Origin: Burkholderia sp052045245
GTDB lineage: Bacteria > Pseudomonadota > Gammaproteobacteria > Burkholderiales > Burkholderiaceae
Length of the DNA stretch: 64,000 nucleotides
Direction: 5' to 3'
NCBI RefSeq assembly: GCF_052045245.1
Contig: NZ_JBQEON010000018.1
Coordinates: 75,488 to 139,487 of the forward strand
Both the position numbers and the translations under genes were made by a program. Below are positions 26,458 to 34,797 of the stretch, piece by piece; the stretch's first letter is position 1; every line of letters starts with the position of its first letter. The notes beneath the pieces are model-generated. The model was not told where the DNA came from and made no database searches. It saw nothing but the letters and a program-made list of their open reading frames with translations.

Positions 26458-26481
26458 CGAAAACTTGGGCGCCTGCGCGAA
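26458..26481 (-). promoter_or_regulatory. hrpII box for the 653-aa putative effector
   Basis: CGAA at 26458-26461 and 26478-26481 read TTCG-N16-TTCG leftward. The best YANNNT (CAATGT, 26425-26430) is 27 nt downstream, shorter than at other boxes. It is back to back with the rightward box at 26517. Confidence 0.72.
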
Positions 26482-26516
26482 CCATGCAAGGTGCCGCGTA
26501 CCGCCGTGCGACACGA

Positions 26517-26540
26517 TTCGTTCGCGCCTTCATTTTTTCG
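26517..26540 (+). promoter_or_regulatory. hrpII box for the lytic transglycosylase gene
   Basis: TTCG at 26517-26520 and 26537-26540 have a 16-base spacer, and CACAAT (YANNNT) lies at 26573-26578, 32 nt downstream. The start codon is at 26612. Confidence 0.8.
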
Positions 26541-26611
26541 GGCCGGCCACGCACGGTCATGCGCGCGACGAGCACAATCGCGCCGTCCAGCAGGATTCGC
26601 AGGAGTTCGTC

Positions 26612-27121
26612 ATGCAGCACGGCATTCATCGTTCACCGTTCGCCATCGCCGTCAGCATGGCCATCGGGCTCGTGATGCAATCCGCGCGCGCCGATTGCTT
26701 CGACGACGCCGCAGCCTATCAGCACGTCAATCCACTGATTCTGCGGGCCATCGCGTGGCAGGAGTCGCGCAACCGCCCCAATGCGACACACCTCAATGCA
26801 AACGGCTCGCTCGATTACGGCCTCATGCAGATCAACTCGATTCATCTGCGGGAGCTTGCGCACTATCACATCGACCGCAATGCGCTGATGCACCCGTGCA
26901 AGAACGTGTATATCGCTGCGTGGCATCTGCGCGGGAAGATGGAAAGGTACGGCAATACATGGGCTGCGGTCGGCGCTTATCACTCGGAGACACCGGCCGA
27001 GCGTGATCTTTACGCGCGGCATATTGCGGCCATCGTGAGGCAATGGCGCGATATGCCGACCCCGTTGCCGAATGCAGCGCCGACTTCATCACCGGATCCG
27101 GCACGGATCGTCAAAAAATGA
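26612..27121 (+). CDS. T3SS-associated lytic transglycosylase (Hpa2/HpaH type)
   Basis: A 169-aa SLT-domain protein with a signal peptide (VMQSARA before DC, cleavage near residue 27). The catalytic Glu51 is in WQESRNRP, and the conserved GSLDYGLMQINS follows. Such periplasmic enzymes open peptidoglycan for injectisome assembly, as Hpa2, HpaH and IpgF do. The ATG at 26612 has AGGAG seven bases upstream; the hrpII box in front places it in the HrpB regulon. The C-terminus is Pro/Ser-rich. Confidence 0.9.
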   Translation: MQHGIHRSPFAIAVSMAIGLVMQSARADCFDDAAAYQHVNPLILRAIAWQESRNRPNATHLNANGSLDYGLMQINSIHLRELAHYHIDRNALMHPCKNVYIAAWHLRGKMERYGNTWAAVGAYHSETPAERDLYARHIAAIVRQWRDMPTPLPNAAPTSSPDPARIVKK

Positions 27122-27565
27122 ATGCGTCGTGAAATGCTCGACCGGGGCCACGCGGCGCCCGTCGACCGGGATGTTCCATGGCTGATGGGCTCGCTCTCCC
27201 GCCGGATGTTTTGCCGCAACCGTCCTATCGCGCACACCTATTGCCCGCAATATCGACACGACGCAACATGCCCGGTGTGCTCAATACCGTCTACCCGCCA
27301 ATTAAGCGAATCATTCATCACTGAGTCACATCGTTCCCGATAAATGGGACAAGACGCCGCCGCTCCCAATCGTCGCGCGATTCAATAATTTTTGCGCTGC
27401 CAGACAGGTATGCTTGTAGCCGGGCAACGGTTTGAGGCACGGCCCACGCATCCCTCGTCGGCCGCCTGGCTTGGCCGATCCGCGCCTCGCTTGCCCGTGT
27501 GACCTGACGTGCCGCCGGCCTCGAGTTCGGTGTGCGAGTAATGAGGAAGACCGTAAGGGAAGCAA
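27122..27565. other. Intergenic region before the sigma fusion gene
   Basis: No gene with a credible ribosome binding site is seen and no exact hrpII box. The stretch around 27290-27410 is relatively rich in A and T and may hold the promoter of the sigma fusion gene. Confidence 0.45.
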
Positions 27566-28927
27566 ATGGTGGCAAATCCTGCCGACGAGACGCGCATTTT
27601 CTGGTCGAGTTCAGCCGACCGTCCCGCGCCCGCAGTCATCAAGCGCCATGGAGCACAGGCGCTGCAACAACCGCATCGGATCGAGGACACGTCGCCGGCA
27701 GTCGTGTTCATCGATTGCATGGGCACCGACGCGTGCGCCGAGATCGAGAAACTAAGGATCGAGAACGGCGATGAACACTATCTGATTCCCATGCTGCGCG
27801 AGTTCTCCGCCGAGCGTGTCGTCTCGCTCATCGCACGCGGCGCCAATGACGCCGTGCATGACGAAGCACTGCTCGACGCCGAACCGGTCATCGCGCGTGC
27901 CCGCGCGCAGACGAGGCTGCTGTCGTTCGCACGCGGCGGCGTCGCCGAGTTCTCCGCGTTGCAGAGTCATTCGGACGGCATGGTGTCGCCCGTTTTCTTC
28001 AAGGACGCGAACGGCCTCTACACCGGATGCAATCGGGTCTTCGAGCACTTTCTGGGCATCGAGCGGGCCAGCATTCTCGGCAAAACCGTCTACGACGTCG
28101 CGCCTTCCGACCTCGCACTCACCTATCACAAGGCAGACCTGGATCTGGTGTTCGACGGCGGCGTCCAGACCTACACGGCCGGCGTGCGCAACGGGGCCGA
28201 CGTCGTGCGCATGGTCCGCTTTTACAAAGGCGTCGTCTACGACCCATTCGGCCGCATCACCGGCATCGTCGGTGCGATGCACGACATCGGCGACCTGCGC
28301 GGCCACGAGACCGCACGTCATGAAATCGACGAGGTCACGCGCCACGTCTCCGCCAACCCTGGCACGCGCGAGGACTTCGCGTCGTCTGTCGATCACGACA
28401 GGCCATTGCTCGATCGCGTGGCGGTCGGCGACGCCTCCGCCCTCGCCGCCCTGTACCGGCTCTACCATCGGCGTCTCGCGCGCTTCCTGGCCCGGCTTAC
28501 GTGGAAAAACGAGGTGATCGAAGAAATCATCAACGACACCTTCATGGTGATCTGGCGGCGGGCCGGCGACTTCCGCGGCGAGGCCCGCGTCTCGACGTGG
28601 ATCCTCGGCATTGCGTATCGCACGGCGCTGCGCGCGTTGCGCGATCTGCGCCGCTCGGAATGCGAGCCGCTCGATGTCGACCATATCGATAAGATGGCCC
28701 AGTACTGGCATGATCATGAGCTGTCCGATCTGTTGTCGAAGGCGCTCGATCTGCTGCCGGTCGAGCAGCGTCTGGTGATGACGCTGGCCTATGTGCTCGG
28801 ACACTCCGCCGGAGAAATCGCGGAGATCACCGGGTGCCCGGTGACCACGGTCAAGGCGCGCATGCACCGGGCACGCGGCAAGCTGCGCGAGACGCTGGCC
28901 GTGCTCGAACAGGCGAAGTGCGTTTGA
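27566..28927 (+). CDS. Receiver-like/PAS/ECF sigma factor fusion protein
   Basis: A 453-aa protein with AAGGGA upstream of its ATG. Residues about 8-118 resemble a degenerate receiver domain (PAVVFID with Asp50, then VVSLIARGANDAVHDEAL). Residues 135-245 form a PAS domain (PVFFKDANGLYTGCNRVFEH). From 290 it is a full ECF sigma factor: region 2 at about 292-358 (IIEEIINDTFMVIW-like, EARVSTWILGIAYR) and region 4 at about 385-445 with helix-turn-helix AGEIAEITGCPVTTVKARM. No anti-sigma gene adjoins it, so the N-terminal sensory part probably gates activity. The sigma part closely resembles the separate ECF factor at 33427. Confidence 0.85.
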   Translation: MVANPADETRIFWSSSADRPAPAVIKRHGAQALQQPHRIEDTSPAVVFIDCMGTDACAEIEKLRIENGDEHYLIPMLREFSAERVVSLIARGANDAVHDEALLDAEPVIARARAQTRLLSFARGGVAEFSALQSHSDGMVSPVFFKDANGLYTGCNRVFEHFLGIERASILGKTVYDVAPSDLALTYHKADLDLVFDGGVQTYTAGVRNGADVVRMVRFYKGVVYDPFGRITGIVGAMHDIGDLRGHETARHEIDEVTRHVSANPGTREDFASSVDHDRPLLDRVAVGDASALAALYRLYHRRLARFLARLTWKNEVIEEIINDTFMVIWRRAGDFRGEARVSTWILGIAYRTALRALRDLRRSECEPLDVDHIDKMAQYWHDHELSDLLSKALDLLPVEQRLVMTLAYVLGHSAGEIAEITGCPVTTVKARMHRARGKLRETLAVLEQAKCV

Positions 28928-29069
28928 AAGTGCTTCCAAGCGTTCTGAGGTACGCGTCAGGCACACCTGCGTGCGTTGCGCCGTAGCGTTCGGGGCGGCT
29001 CGTGGCGCCGACATGGCGCGCATGAAGTGCGCCGCCCCCGCCCGCGATGTTGCCGCCAGATTCCGCCGC

Positions 29070-30203
29070 TCAACGCCACAGTTTTCGCGGCAGCTGGACG
29101 ATACGGCCGAGCATCCTCGTGATACCGCCGCGGCGGGCTCGGTGAGCCGGCGCCGCTGTTGCTGCCGTCGCGGCAGAAGACGGGGACGATGCGCTTTCGC
29201 CCGGCTGCTCGCGGTGTGCCGCCGGCCGATCGGGCGTCGGCGCACCGGCCACGCGTTGATTGACCTGCTTGCCCTCATCGTCGTCCCGGTCGACAGGCAA
29301 CCTGCCGAATTCCTGAAGCACCTGGTTTTCTCTGATCTTCGCCAGGATCTCGAACAGCTCCGGGTCTGTCGTGCGGTGCCGTGGGCCGCCCTTTTCCTGT
29401 GCCGATGCGAATGTCGTGTCACGGACATCCGGGTGCCAGCTCACGCTGCGCCCACTGTCGCGTCGGGCCGCGTCCGGCTTGCGCACGGTACTTTTCAGCA
29501 TGGCTGGAGCCGCTGGGCCGGACGACCCCGCTGCGCTGGCGCCGACATCGATGCGGCCGCTACGCAGATCCACTTCGATCAGATCGTCGTCATCCACGCG
29601 AGCCGCCGCGATGTCTTGAGCTTGCATCCCGGCGGGTAAGTCCGAAGCGTGCTGAAAGGCGCGCTCTTCATCAAACAACTGAAGCAGCGTCTTTCGCGGC
29701 GCGCGCCCTGCGACCGCCAGCGGCAGTTCGAACAGATCGTCGTGGGCGTCGATCACCGGATGATCCGCAGCGTGCTCAGTCGCGTTCGTTTGCACTTGCG
29801 CAGCACCGCCACTCGCGTCCAACGGCGGCGCAGGCGGGGCCCGCCCCGTCAAGACCACGGCCGTTGTTGCAGTCCGGGCGCGAGTCGGCTTTGCCACGCC
29901 GACGGGTGGTTCATCGACTTGCCGACGCCGATGATTGATCCACCGGACCGCGTCCGCGACAGGATCCTCCTTCGCCACGACCGTCGCTGGCGCGGGCAAA
30001 CGGTTCGCAACCGGCGCTGACGCGCCCCGGCGCGTCGGAGGACGCGAGCCGCCGATCGACTTCAACTGCGACAGCATCGCGTTCGCCGACCCGGAAAAGC
30101 GCGACTTGGTCCGTGACCGACCGACATTGCCGGTCGCCGGCCCGGACGCGTGACGATCGGCAAGCTCGGTCGCGAGCGTGCCGGCTGTGCGTTGTGCGCG
30201 CAT
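29070..30203 (-). CDS. Putative HrpB-regulated secreted protein
   Basis: A 377-aa hydrophilic protein, rich in Ala, Arg, Asp and Pro, with no membrane segment. The start at 30203 (MRAQRTAG) is preferred because GGAG lies nine bases upstream and because an earlier ATG at 30302 falls inside the predicted -10 of the promoter. Central acidic stretches (for example RVDDDDLIEVDLRSGRIDVG) and a C-terminal helical region with TTDPELFEILAKIRENQVLQ are visible. An hrpII box lies 134 nt upstream. No family recognised; a type III effector is the likeliest reading. Confidence 0.55.
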   Translation of the reverse strand: MRAQRTAGTLATELADRHASGPATGNVGRSRTKSRFSGSANAMLSQLKSIGGSRPPTRRGASAPVANRLPAPATVVAKEDPVADAVRWINHRRRQVDEPPVGVAKPTRARTATTAVVLTGRAPPAPPLDASGGAAQVQTNATEHAADHPVIDAHDDLFELPLAVAGRAPRKTLLQLFDEERAFQHASDLPAGMQAQDIAAARVDDDDLIEVDLRSGRIDVGASAAGSSGPAAPAMLKSTVRKPDAARRDSGRSVSWHPDVRDTTFASAQEKGGPRHRTTDPELFEILAKIRENQVLQEFGRLPVDRDDDEGKQVNQRVAGAPTPDRPAAHREQPGESASSPSSAATAATAAPAHRARRGGITRMLGRIVQLPRKLWR

Positions 30204-30336
30204 GACGTGGGGCTCCATTGGAACGTCGGGAACGTCGGCGAGCCATCGCGTGTCGTTCGCTGGAATCGAACACGAGGCTTTCGGCTTGACTGGAGACAGC
30301 ATGCGCCGACACCGGCGCGGGGTCTGGCCGACCATG

Positions 30337-30360
30337 CGAACCCGATCGTCCCGCAGCGAA
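30337..30360 (-). promoter_or_regulatory. hrpII box for the 377-aa protein gene
   Basis: CGAA at 30337-30340 and 30357-30360 give TTCG-N16-TTCG leftward. CATGCT (YANNNT) at 30298-30303 is 33 nt downstream. The box begins 22 nt after the protease gene ends. Confidence 0.72.
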
Positions 30361-30381
30361 AGCGGCAACGGCACTCGCCTG

Positions 30382-31791
30382 TCAGAACGCCCGGTCGGCG
30401 CACGGATGATGAAGCGCGGTGATCGCACGGCATGCATTGATCACGCGCGCATGCTGCCGGCTCGGGCCGCTCGTCTGGTCGAGCAGCGTCTGGATGGAAT
30501 GCGCGTCGAGGTTCGGCTGCAAGCCGAGAAGCAACGCGATCGTGCCGGTCACATTCGCCGTCGCGAACGACGAGCCCGAAACGAAATCGTAGTGGCCACC
30601 CGGCGTGAGCGTGAGAATGTCGCGGCCAGGCGCATAAACCACGTTAGAACCCGCCACGGATGGCGCGCTGCCTGCCGCGCGCGCCGAATCGACCGCAATC
30701 ACGCCCGGCACGCCGACCGGAAATGCCTTCAGATCGCCATCCGGCAGTACTGCTCCGACCACGATCACCCCTTTTTTCACGGACAGCTCGATCAGTTCTT
30801 TCAACAACGGATCGGCGGGGCCGCCCAAACTCAGGTTGATGATCTGCGCATGCGCTTCGAGCGCCGCCTGCACCGCCTCGGCCAGCGTGAACGAGTTGCA
30901 GACCGAGTGTCCGGTGTGATTGTCCCGCTGCCAGCATGCCTTGACCGCAATCAGCTTCGCATGCGGCGCGACGCCTTCGATGCCGCCTGGCTTGTCGTCC
31001 GCCGTGGCCGCGCGATCGGCTGCAATGACGCCGGCCACCGCCGTGCCGTGCAGATCGCGATTGAATTGCCTCCAGTCCTGGTCGACGAAATTGCGCGTCG
31101 CGACAATGCGGCCGTGCAAATCGGGATGGGTCGTATCAACGCCCGTGTCGATCACCGCCACGCGCACCGAATCGCCACGCGCGACTTTTTGCGCGGCGTC
31201 CGCGCCGATTTCGCGAAAGCCCTGCTGCAGGTCGGCGTAACCGCTGTCGCGCGGTGCGTCGCCGAGCAGATCGAAAGTCTGCAACGGTTGCGCGAGCCGT
31301 ACGCGCGGATCGACGGCGAGCCGCGCGAGCACCTCGCTGCGGCGCGCGCCGTCGGCGATTTCGAGCATCGCGCAATGCACTTTCAGCGACGGGATCGGCC
31401 ATGCCGATACCTCTCTCAATCCATATTGCTTCGCGATCGCGGCAACCTGAGCCCGGGCGCTGCCGCCCGCCGAATAGCCGCCCGGCGCGCCATAGCCGCC
31501 CGCCGTCGTGCCCGCGCGCAGCATCAGCGTTTCCGGCGGATTCCTGACCGCCAGCACGATCATCCGCTCGGGGCGCGCTTTCATCTGCTGGGTGGCGGCA
31601 ACCGGGTCCGGCGTGGCGGGCACGAGCGCGCATCCGGACATGACCAGGGCCGCGCCCAACAGCAGCCGATGCGCGAGCCAGCGCACCAGTCGGCCCGCTC
31701 CGACCGCGCGTGCCTTGCCGCGGTCGTTGCCATGCCGCGCCGGAGCGGAACTGGCGAGCTCATTGAAATGCCGGCGCTGCGTGGGCTTCAT
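30382..31791 (-). CDS. S8-family (subtilisin-like) serine protease lipoprotein
   Basis: A 469-aa protein with a lipobox MSGC (Cys54) after a hydrophobic stretch. The subtilase triad is visible: Asp215 in VAVIDTGVDTTHPDL, His248 in DLHGTAVAGV, and Ser408 in VSGSSFATANV. Residues 60-190 would be an inhibitor-like propeptide. It is the last gene of a leftward set of ECF sigma, anti-sigma, outer-membrane protein and protease, and is probably exported to the periplasmic or surface side of the envelope. A start at 31809 is possible. Confidence 0.85.
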   Translation of the reverse strand: MKPTQRRHFNELASSAPARHGNDRGKARAVGAGRLVRWLAHRLLLGAALVMSGCALVPATPDPVAATQQMKARPERMIVLAVRNPPETLMLRAGTTAGGYGAPGGYSAGGSARAQVAAIAKQYGLREVSAWPIPSLKVHCAMLEIADGARRSEVLARLAVDPRVRLAQPLQTFDLLGDAPRDSGYADLQQGFREIGADAAQKVARGDSVRVAVIDTGVDTTHPDLHGRIVATRNFVDQDWRQFNRDLHGTAVAGVIAADRAATADDKPGGIEGVAPHAKLIAVKACWQRDNHTGHSVCNSFTLAEAVQAALEAHAQIINLSLGGPADPLLKELIELSVKKGVIVVGAVLPDGDLKAFPVGVPGVIAVDSARAAGSAPSVAGSNVVYAPGRDILTLTPGGHYDFVSGSSFATANVTGTIALLLGLQPNLDAHSIQTLLDQTSGPSRQHARVINACRAITALHHPCADRAF

Positions 31792-31857
31792 GACAATCCG
31801 ACTCAACATTGGGACAGCCGTAGGTGCGCGTGCGCGCAAGAAAAGTTGCCGCGCAAC

Positions 31858-32628
31858 TCAGAAATGCCAGATCGCATCGGCAATCCACCGATTCGACGCG
31901 CCCGGGCCAAGCGTCGTCTTCGCCTCGCTGTTCGTCGCGATATACGACAGATCGAACTGCCACGCATTGAACTGCCAGGTCAACCCGACGTTGCCGTATA
32001 CATAACCGATGCCGATCACTGAATGCAGATCGTAGTAGCCGATCCCCGCCGTCGCGGTCCAGCCGTGGACGAGCGGCAGGCGGCCCACCAGATCGTAGGA
32101 AATCGCGCGCGCGCTCGGCGACGGGCCAAACCCGGTATTCGGCGACAGCGCAACTGACGCGAACACCGAATCGCGCCAGCCCGCCGTCAGCACCAGTTCG
32201 TCGTAATTGAAACGGACTGCCGACGGCACGCGGGTGAATTGATAGTGCGACAGCATGGCTTGCGCGGTCCAGTCGCCCGACACGCGCCAGCCGTAGCCGG
32301 CGTTGGCGACGAATTCCACGCCCGTGGTCGGCGACGCGCCCCATCTGATCGTGGATGCCGACGCGCCCGCAAAGAGACCGTTGCCGGGATACCAGTTCCC
32401 CGCGAAACTCGCGGACGGCTGGTGATAGCTGATGTCCATGCCACGCGTGACCTTGTCGGAAGCGATACCCGCCTCGAATTGCCAGTCTTCGCTCGCCGCC
32501 AGCGCGAGCCGCGGCGCAGCCATGGACCACGAGGCAAGTAGTGCGAACGACGCATACCATCGGATGCGGCGCGCTGACGGGCGCGCCGCGCCGGCGCAAA
32601 GCGCGATTGAACCAAACCTCGACGCCAT
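31858..32628 (-). CDS. Gcw_chp/TIGR02001-type outer-membrane protein
   Basis: A 256-aa protein with an N-terminal signal peptide (cleavage after LALA, about residue 44). It is followed by alternating amphipathic beta strands and ends in aromatic Phe (IADAIWHF), as outer-membrane barrels do. The first mature residues WQFEAGIASDKVTRGMDISY match the typical opening of the TIGR02001 family, whose function is unknown. It lies between the anti-sigma and S8 protease genes. Confidence 0.75.
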   Translation of the reverse strand: MASRFGSIALCAGAARPSARRIRWYASFALLASWSMAAPRLALAASEDWQFEAGIASDKVTRGMDISYHQPSASFAGNWYPGNGLFAGASASTIRWGASPTTGVEFVANAGYGWRVSGDWTAQAMLSHYQFTRVPSAVRFNYDELVLTAGWRDSVFASVALSPNTGFGPSPSARAISYDLVGRLPLVHGWTATAGIGYYDLHSVIGIGYVYGNVGLTWQFNAWQFDLSYIATNSEAKTTLGPGASNRWIADAIWHF

Positions 32629-32772
32629 CTTGTCGTGCAGGAATCCGGGTGGGATGGAAAAGCAATGGCATTATTCAAGCCATCCGGCGAGCCCGAGGCG
32701 CGCGAGCGCGACGACGGGGCTGCGCCGATCTTAACCGATAAACCCGAACGCAAAAAAATCGACAAGGAATTG

Positions 32773-33430
32773 TCAGGGACCGCTGGCGCCCTCCCCGACC
32801 GGCTCCGCGAAGCGCACGCCGGATGCGGCACGCAATACGCGTAGCTGCTTTGCGACGTCGCCCGCAGCAACCTGCGTGAGCGGCGCCAGCGAGTAGACGC
32901 CGTTTTCGCTCGGGCCGCCGACGATCTGCAGGTGTAGCTGCACCAGTAGCGCCTGCAGTCGGCCGACGGGCATGGCGGGATCGGCGACGAGCCGGATCGT
33001 CGCGGGAGCGGCGCCCGCATCGGCCTCGGACAGGGTGCGGTAGTTTGCCGGCGCGNCTGAAGCCCAGCGTCGCCAGCGCGCCCGTCTCCAGCAGCGCGAC
33101 GGCCGCGAGACCGCACGCGATCGCCGTCATGCGGCCGCGCCAGGGTGCTTTCGACGAGGTGCCGGTGCGAAGGGCCGGCTGCGCCGCTTCGTCAAAACGC
33201 TCCCACAAATGATCGAGACCGCGTTCGACGTCGGGGCCGGCCGCCTCGCGCGACGCCATCGCCGCGCACAGCTTGCGCTGCGACGCGAGTTCGGCCTGGC
33301 ATTGCTCGCAATCGCGCACGTGCGCGTCGACCAGCTTGCGTTCGGCATCGGACGCCCGGCCGTTGACGATCCACGGCAACAGTTCCCAGACATGCAGATG
33401 AACGAGTTCGCTCTCGGGTGGATTGCTCAT
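32773..33430 (-). CDS. Zinc anti-sigma factor, frame interrupted by an ambiguous base
   Basis: The reading frame starts at 33430 in an ATGA overlap with the ECF sigma gene. It has a ZAS zinc motif DAHVRDCEQC (H-X3-C-X2-C) near residue 35 and a transmembrane helix near residues 105-125. At N33056 the frame breaks. Dropping that base gives a continuous 218-codon frame ending at 32773, with a periplasmic part containing PVGRLQALLVQLHLQIVGGP. The N is therefore most likely a surplus base call rather than a true mutation. It would hold the sigma factor inactive at the inner membrane. Confidence 0.78.
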
Positions 33431-34020
33431 CGAGCGCTCCCATCAACGCCGGCAAGCGCCGGCAGCAGATTGCGCAGCTTGACCCGCGCATGAAACATTC
33501 TGGCCTTCACGGTACTGACAGGGCTTTCGGTTATCTCCGCAATCTCTTCGAGCGAGTGGCCCATCACATAGGCCAGCTCCATCACGATGCGTTGCTCCGG
33601 GGACAGCCTGGTCAGCCCCTTGGTCACCCAGTCGATCGTTTCGTGTTCGGCGAACGGCTCGACGCATGGCCCGTCGTAGTCGTGCTGCTGTTCCGCCGGC
33701 AAGCCACCCTGGCGTAGCGCTTTCAACGTGACGCGGTACGCAATGCCCATGAGCCACGTCGACACGCGTGATTGGCCGCGAAACTCGCCCGCTTTTTGCC
33801 AGACGACCATGAAAGTGTCGTTGATGACCTCTTCGATCACGTCGTCGCGCCGGGTGAAGCGACCGAGAAAACGGACCAGCCGCCGGTGATACGCGCGATA
33901 GAGCGCGGCCAGCGCAGACTTGTCTGCCGCCGAGATGCGCTGCAGCAATGCGGCATCCTCCGCGTCGACGCTGCGCGCGGCATGACAGACGTTGCCTGAA
34001 AGTATCGGTTCTGGTGACAT
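33427..34020 (-). CDS. ECF RNA polymerase sigma factor
   Basis: A 197-aa RpoE-like ECF factor with region 2 (AALYRAYHRRLVRFLGRFT, EEVINDTFMVVWQKAGEF) and region 4 (LEEIAEITESPVSTVKARMF). The stop overlaps the start of the anti-sigma gene, giving coupled expression. In the 66 residues of region 2 it matches the sigma part of the fusion protein at 27566 in about 46 positions, so the two are close paralogues. Confidence 0.92.
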   Translation of the reverse strand: MSPEPILSGNVCHAARSVDAEDAALLQRISAADKSALAALYRAYHRRLVRFLGRFTRRDDVIEEVINDTFMVVWQKAGEFRGQSRVSTWLMGIAYRVTLKALRQGGLPAEQQHDYDGPCVEPFAEHETIDWVTKGLTRLSPEQRIVMELAYVMGHSLEEIAEITESPVSTVKARMFHARVKLRNLLPALAGVDGSAR

Positions 34021-34106
34021 ATCGCCGGAATCGCAATCCGCCAGATTGTGTGGATGACCGTAAGTGTCGCCACCGGCAAGAGAAGTTGCGAACGACGCAA
34101 AAAATT

Positions 34107-34703
34107 CTAGGCGCGCCGCGGACGCTCGAGGCTTCCGCGTTCGGCGGCTTCGTCTCGTGGCGACCCGACATTACGATATGCTTTCGCACGCACCCCGCAA
34201 GGCGATGCAAAAGCCGCGCCGTCACGCCCGCACATTTCGAAGTACGGCATGCCGGGCGGATGGGTGTCGACGATCTGGAACGCACCGGTACTATTGAAAA
34301 CGATCTCGTGTGCGATAAGACTGACCTGCACCGAGCCGTCCGTGTAATGGATGGCGGATTCGCCGGTGAGTCCAGGCACGCGCCACGCGGCGAGATTCGC
34401 GCGCGCCATCGCCTTGATGATTTCGGCCCGCGCCTGTTCGATAGTCGACGGCGACGGGCTGATCTTGCCCAGTTCGTGGCGCAGGCGATGCAGCCGCTCG
34501 CGCGTAAGCGGTGTGCGCATCATCTTCGGGCGATCCATCGCAGGTTGCTTGCCCTGCGCGCCCGTTGACTTCAATTCCTCGAAGCCATGACCTGACTTCG
34601 TCCGGGGACGCGCCGGCATTCTCATGATCTTTGCAGCGCCGGTTGTCGACAATGCGAGATCAGGAAGCGTCTGGACGCCGCTTTCCGCCGATATTTTCGA
34701 CAT
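34107..34703 (-). CDS. Small putative HrpB-regulated effector
   Basis: A 198-aa protein starting MSKIS, the same first five residues as the harpin-like protein. Residues 1-60 are Ser/Arg/Pro-rich and flexible. Residues 75-175 look folded, with TIEQARAEIIKAMARANLAA followed by strands around SAIHYTDGSVQVSLIAHEIV. The start at 34703 is supported by an hrpII box 71 nt upstream with a perfectly spaced -10 hexamer; a longer frame would swallow the promoter. The ribosome binding site is weak. No family recognised. Confidence 0.6.
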   Translation of the reverse strand: MSKISAESGVQTLPDLALSTTGAAKIMRMPARPRTKSGHGFEELKSTGAQGKQPAMDRPKMMRTPLTRERLHRLRHELGKISPSPSTIEQARAEIIKAMARANLAAWRVPGLTGESAIHYTDGSVQVSLIAHEIVFNSTGAFQIVDTHPPGMPYFEMCGRDGAAFASPCGVRAKAYRNVGSPRDEAAERGSLERPRRA

Positions 34704-34773
34704 GGTGACTTGTTCGGTTTCGACAGGAGGCGCATACCGTACGCGAAGAGTCGAGCCGCACGGCGTCGGATAA

Positions 34774-34797
34774 CGAAGCTCCGACTCCGAAACCGAA
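34774..34797 (-). promoter_or_regulatory. hrpII box for the 198-aa effector candidate
   Basis: CGAA at 34774-34777 and 34794-34797 read TTCG-N16-TTCG leftward. TACGGT (YANNNT) at 34736-34741 is exactly 32 nt downstream, and the start codon follows at 34703. Confidence 0.8.

Noticed and set aside
26339..26629. N-terminal extension of the 653-aa effector to 26629
   Set aside because: It would cover both hrpII boxes and lacks a good ribosome binding site; the ATG at 26338 has AGAGGAGG.
27122..27343. 73-codon frame directly after the transglycosylase gene
   Set aside because: No ribosome binding site and no recognisable features; compositionally like chance.
30178..32022. 614-codon plus-strand frame
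   Set aside because: Antisense to the S8 protease and its neighbours; no family features or ribosome binding site.
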